A stretch of DNA of 8,553 bases from JADHUC01 sp964617665 (GTDB lineage Bacteria > Planctomycetota > Planctomycetia > Pirellulales > Pirellulaceae), in NCBI GenBank assembly GCA_964617665.1, contig CAZUAH010000588.1, forward strand, positions 1 through 8,553, given 5' to 3'. The notes beneath the pieces were generated by a model, which saw only the letters and a list, made by a program, of their open reading frames with translations, ran no database searches and was not told where the DNA came from. Both the position numbers and the translations under genes were made by a program. Each line of letters starts with the position of its first letter. Position 1 is the first letter of the stretch. This document shows, piece after piece, positions 6,701-8,553 of this stretch.

Positions 6701-6715
6701 TGAAGTGTCACTTCA
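6701..6715. promoter_or_regulatory. Perfect 15-bp palindrome, candidate operator
   Basis: TGAAGTG-T-CACTTCA has 7-bp perfect arms around one base. It lies 7 bases upstream of the lyase ribosome binding site and covers the region where transcription would begin if the weak promoter at 6721-6749 is real. It could be a repressor operator or a short mRNA hairpin; the 1-base centre makes a hairpin with the full stem impossible, which favours a protein-binding site. Confidence 0.5.
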
Positions 6716-6720
6716 CCAAC

Positions 6721-6749
6721 AGCCTACATCGACCGAACGCCTCCCACAA
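6721..6749 (-). promoter_or_regulatory. Possible weak sigma-70-like promoter of the pectate lyase gene
   Basis: On the minus strand TTGTGG (6744-6749) and TAGGCT (6721-6726) are 17 bases apart. Each matches the consensus at only three of six positions, so the case rests on spacing and location. Confidence 0.2.
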
Positions 6750-6869
6750 GCTTCTGGGGATCATTCGGACCCTCGGCCAGATCCACCTGAGTTGTAGACT
6801 GCGCAGGAAGACCATCCTAAGATGACTGGCATTGAACAGTGACTGGACAGAAACCTCTCGACCAGCGAA

Positions 6870-6875
6870 AAGGAG
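6870..6875 (+). promoter_or_regulatory. Ribosome binding site AAGGAG fixing the SnoaL-like gene start
   Basis: AAGGAG is 7 bases before the ATG at 6883. A TTG at 6832 is in frame but has no such site and would put a charged stretch before the signal peptide. Confidence 0.8.
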
Positions 6876-6882
6876 ACTTTTG

Positions 6883-7389
6883 ATGAAGTACTTGGTGAAC
6901 CTCGTTGTCTTGGTCCTTGTCTTTCTTGTGTCTCTGGCGTCTCCCGTGTTCAGTCAGCAGCCTCAACGGATCGCGGAAGAAGCGTCGAGCGCCGAGGCGG
7001 ATGTGAAAGCGATCAAAGAATGGATCAAGCGATATTGTGACACCGTCACCGCAGGCGACATTGATGCCTATCGGGCTTTCTGGACCGAGGATGTCGTGTG
7101 GCTACCTCCGAACGGCCCAACTGTGAAGGGCATCGAAGCCTGTATGGAGCATAACCGACCGTATTTCGAGGACTACGAATCGGTTGAAACAATGACCGTG
7201 GAGGAAATCAGAATAGGCAATCCCGTCTCGTTTGTGCATGTCAACTACACCTGCGTGGGAAAACCCAAAGCGGAAGGCGAGCCCTTCAAGGAAGACGGCA
7301 AAGGTATCTTCATCCTGAAACGCAAGCCGGACGGCTCCTGGGTATCGACTCACTGTGTTTGGAACAGTAATCTCCCTCTGCCCGAGTAA
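6883..7389 (+). CDS. Secreted SnoaL-like / DUF4440 protein (NTF2-like fold)
   Basis: 168 residues. A clear signal peptide covers about 1-24 ('YLVNLVVLVLVFLVSLASPVFS', probable cleavage before 'QQPQ'). The mature part fits the SnoaL/DUF4440 pattern: a long first helix 'ADVKAIKEWIKRYCDTVTAGDIDAYRAFWTEDVVWLPPNGP' region (39-79), 'VKGIEACMEHNRPYFEDY' (81-98), then strands 'MTVEEIRIGNPVSFVHVNYTCVG' (104-126) and 'GKGIFILKRKPDGSWVSTHCVWNS' (139-162). Known: this cone-shaped fold includes isomerases, hydrolases and many non-catalytic ligand-binding proteins; secreted stand-alone members are mostly uncharacterised. No catalytic residues can be assigned. The gene is divergent from the pectate lyase gene and ends 7 bases before the stop codon of the convergent glycoside-hydrolase-like gene, leaving no room for a separate terminator. 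Confidence 0.85.
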   Translation: MKYLVNLVVLVLVFLVSLASPVFSQQPQRIAEEASSAEADVKAIKEWIKRYCDTVTAGDIDAYRAFWTEDVVWLPPNGPTVKGIEACMEHNRPYFEDYESVETMTVEEIRIGNPVSFVHVNYTCVGKPKAEGEPFKEDGKGIFILKRKPDGSWVSTHCVWNSNLPLPE

Positions 7390-7396
7390 AAGAGAA

Positions 7397-8553
7397 CTAC
7401 TGCATCGAAACAACGGCCACTTCGTAGACGTCCAAGCTGGGCACGACGAATGTCACGAAGCCCCGTTCGCAAGCATGCGTGACCTTCAGATCTTGTTCGC
7501 GTCCCGGAGTCGCCAAGACCACCTCCTTCACGCGGCATCCGTCCGGAATGCGGAGTCGTACCAAGATGTCTTTGACGGGCTCGGTGTCGCGATAGTTGAC
7601 TAGATGAACGAACCGTTGATCTCCCCGCTCGCTCAGTTCTACACATACGCCCAGTAGACTTTCGTCGGTCGCTTCGCTTCCCGGAGGACTTGTTTTCGTT
7701 GAGAGTCTGAGTGAAGGCTTCTGGTCCAACGCGCGATCGACTGCGTGGGCCATATTCTGGCTCTCCTCCACGCGAACTACCCGCTTGGCCGGCAGATCGC
7801 CCAGCGCCAGCTTCTCGCGCGGGAACATCCACTCGTCATGCGTAGCCAATGGGCCCGCTACGCATAACCGGCCACCTGCTTCGACGAACCGCCGTACATG
7901 CGCTGCCTGCTCGTCCGGTATGGCGCCGCATCCGGCCAGCACAAGCACCCGATATCGGTCCAGTTCGGCAAGATGCTGGTCGCTGATGATCTGAAAGCAG
8001 GCCCGCCCGGCAATCAACTCATCCACAGCACGGGCCGTCAGGCTTGCGAACTCGGCCGGCCCGAACACCTGCGAAGGAAAGCTCCGCAGCACGGCTACGT
8101 CGGCCACAACGTCGGTGTCTCGGAACAACTCGCGGCGGTTCCGGTAGAATCGGACGAAGGGCACTGTATCGGGATCGAGCGGTTTTCCATGCGAGCCCGG
8201 ATAGTCCGAAAGCTCGCCGTACTCGAACCAGCAAATGCAGCCCAAGCAGTCGAGATTGAACGCCATAGCTTCGGCCATTTGCATTGGGCTGCGAACGTAG
8301 CGGAAGACCATATTGTCCATGCGCCGGGCCAACTTGTACGTTGGGATGGCGGTTTGCAGTTTCCCGTTTGTGAAACCACCGATGAACCCTTCGTTCCAGG
8401 TCGCCTCGCCACCCTCGAATAATCGTCCGTGATCGACCGGCGGGTTTATCCGCGCTCGCAATCCTCCCGGATTGCACTCCATGAGAACGTTCTTTCGAAA
8501 GGTGCAATCTCTGTGAGGTGGTAGATGCTGGGTTTTTCGAGATGGGTCTATTT
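7397..8553 (-). CDS. C-terminal part of a glycoside-hydrolase-like protein with GATase-like domain; 5' end outside the window
   Basis: The frame is open from the stop at 7397 to the right edge, 384 codons, with no stop. The ATG at 8480-8482 is internal: codons before it read like coding sequence and run into 'LMECNPGGLRARINPPVDHG'. In numbering from that Met, residues 1-120 look like the end of a barrel domain ('CICWFEYGELSDYPGSHGK', 'LDPDTVPFVRFYRNRRELF'). Residues 125-225 form a GATase-like/beta-galactosidase-trimerisation-type domain ('VADVAVLRSFPS', 'YRVLVLAGCGAIPDEQAAHV', 'FVEAGGRLCVAGP'). Residues 285-360 are a C-terminal beta domain ('RFVHLVNYRDTEPVKDI', 'VPSLDVYEVAVV'). This order is known from GH42-like and related putative glycoside hydrolases. 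The catalytic acid residues would lie mostly upstream, so activity and family number cannot be assigned. It converges on the SnoaL-like gene. Confidence 0.8.
   Translation of the reverse strand, partial: IDPSRKTQHLPPHRDCTFRKNVLMECNPGGLRARINPPVDHGRLFEGGEATWNEGFIGGFTNGKLQTAIPTYKLARRMDNMVFRYVRSPMQMAEAMAFNLDCLGCICWFEYGELSDYPGSHGKPLDPDTVPFVRFYRNRRELFRDTDVVADVAVLRSFPSQVFGPAEFASLTARAVDELIAGRACFQIISDQHLAELDRYRVLVLAGCGAIPDEQAAHVRRFVEAGGRLCVAGPLATHDEWMFPREKLALGDLPAKRVVRVEESQNMAHAVDRALDQKPSLRLSTKTSPPGSEATDESLLGVCVELSERGDQRFVHLVNYRDTEPVKDILVRLRIPDGCRVKEVVLATPGREQDLKVTHACERGFVTFVVPSLDVYEVAVVSMQ

Noticed and set aside
6792..6823. TTGTAG ... TAAGAT as promoter of the SnoaL-like gene
   Set aside because: The spacer is 20 bases, outside the usual 16-18, and the -35 match is poor.
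7898..8422. Plus-strand open frame of 174 codons opposite the glycoside-hydrolase-like gene
   Set aside because: Antisense shadow of a conserved protein; no start signal or domain.

Overview
The window looks like chromosomal DNA of a Planctomycetes bacterium, most likely a polysaccharide-degrading lineage near Pirellulales. That assignment is inference, from GC-rich sequence and from family content: a secreted PQQ-like beta-propeller protein, a DUF6807 ('PmoA-like') protein, a secreted pectate lyase with a C-terminal calcium-binding repeat, an ECF sigma factor coupled to a DUF6768-type membrane protein, and a glycoside-hydrolase-like protein with a GATase-like domain. There is no rRNA, tRNA, CRISPR array or transposase that I can support.

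Layout, left to right. (1) 1-621: the C-terminal half of an aminoglycoside-phosphotransferase-like kinase of TCAD9 type; its N-terminal half is missing and the frame is blocked by a stop at 25-27, so it may be a remnant. (2) 622-1012: a gene-free stretch with hairpins and an imperfect inverted repeat built from 'ACAGGAT' units that resembles a dispersed intergenic element. (3) 1013-2290 (+): secreted PQQ-like beta-propeller protein. (4) 2366-3944 (-): a two-gene operon, ECF sigma factor followed with an 8-base overlap by a three-TM membrane protein with a long extracytoplasmic domain. (5) 4159-5145 (+): secreted DUF6807 protein, divergent from the sigma operon. (6) 5212-6681 (-): secreted pectate lyase, with a perfect 15-bp palindrome just upstream of a near-ideal ribosome binding site. 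(7) 6883-7389 (+): small secreted SnoaL-like protein, divergent from the lyase. (8) 7397-8553 (-): C-terminal part of a glycoside-hydrolase-like protein that runs off the right edge.

How they may work together: at least four of the proteins carry export signals and two or three belong to families associated with carbohydrate breakdown, so the right part of the window reads as a loose polysaccharide-utilisation neighbourhood. The sigma/membrane-protein pair is a plausible envelope-sensing switch, and its extracytoplasmic domain is the least explained piece of protein in the window. Most adjacent genes here are divergent or convergent, so only the sigma pair is a clear operon. I did not find strong evidence for a wholly new system. 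The best leads are the sigma/DUF6768-plus-sensor pair, the palindrome at the lyase start, the inverted repeat at 818-876, and the disrupted TCAD9-like kinase at the left edge.
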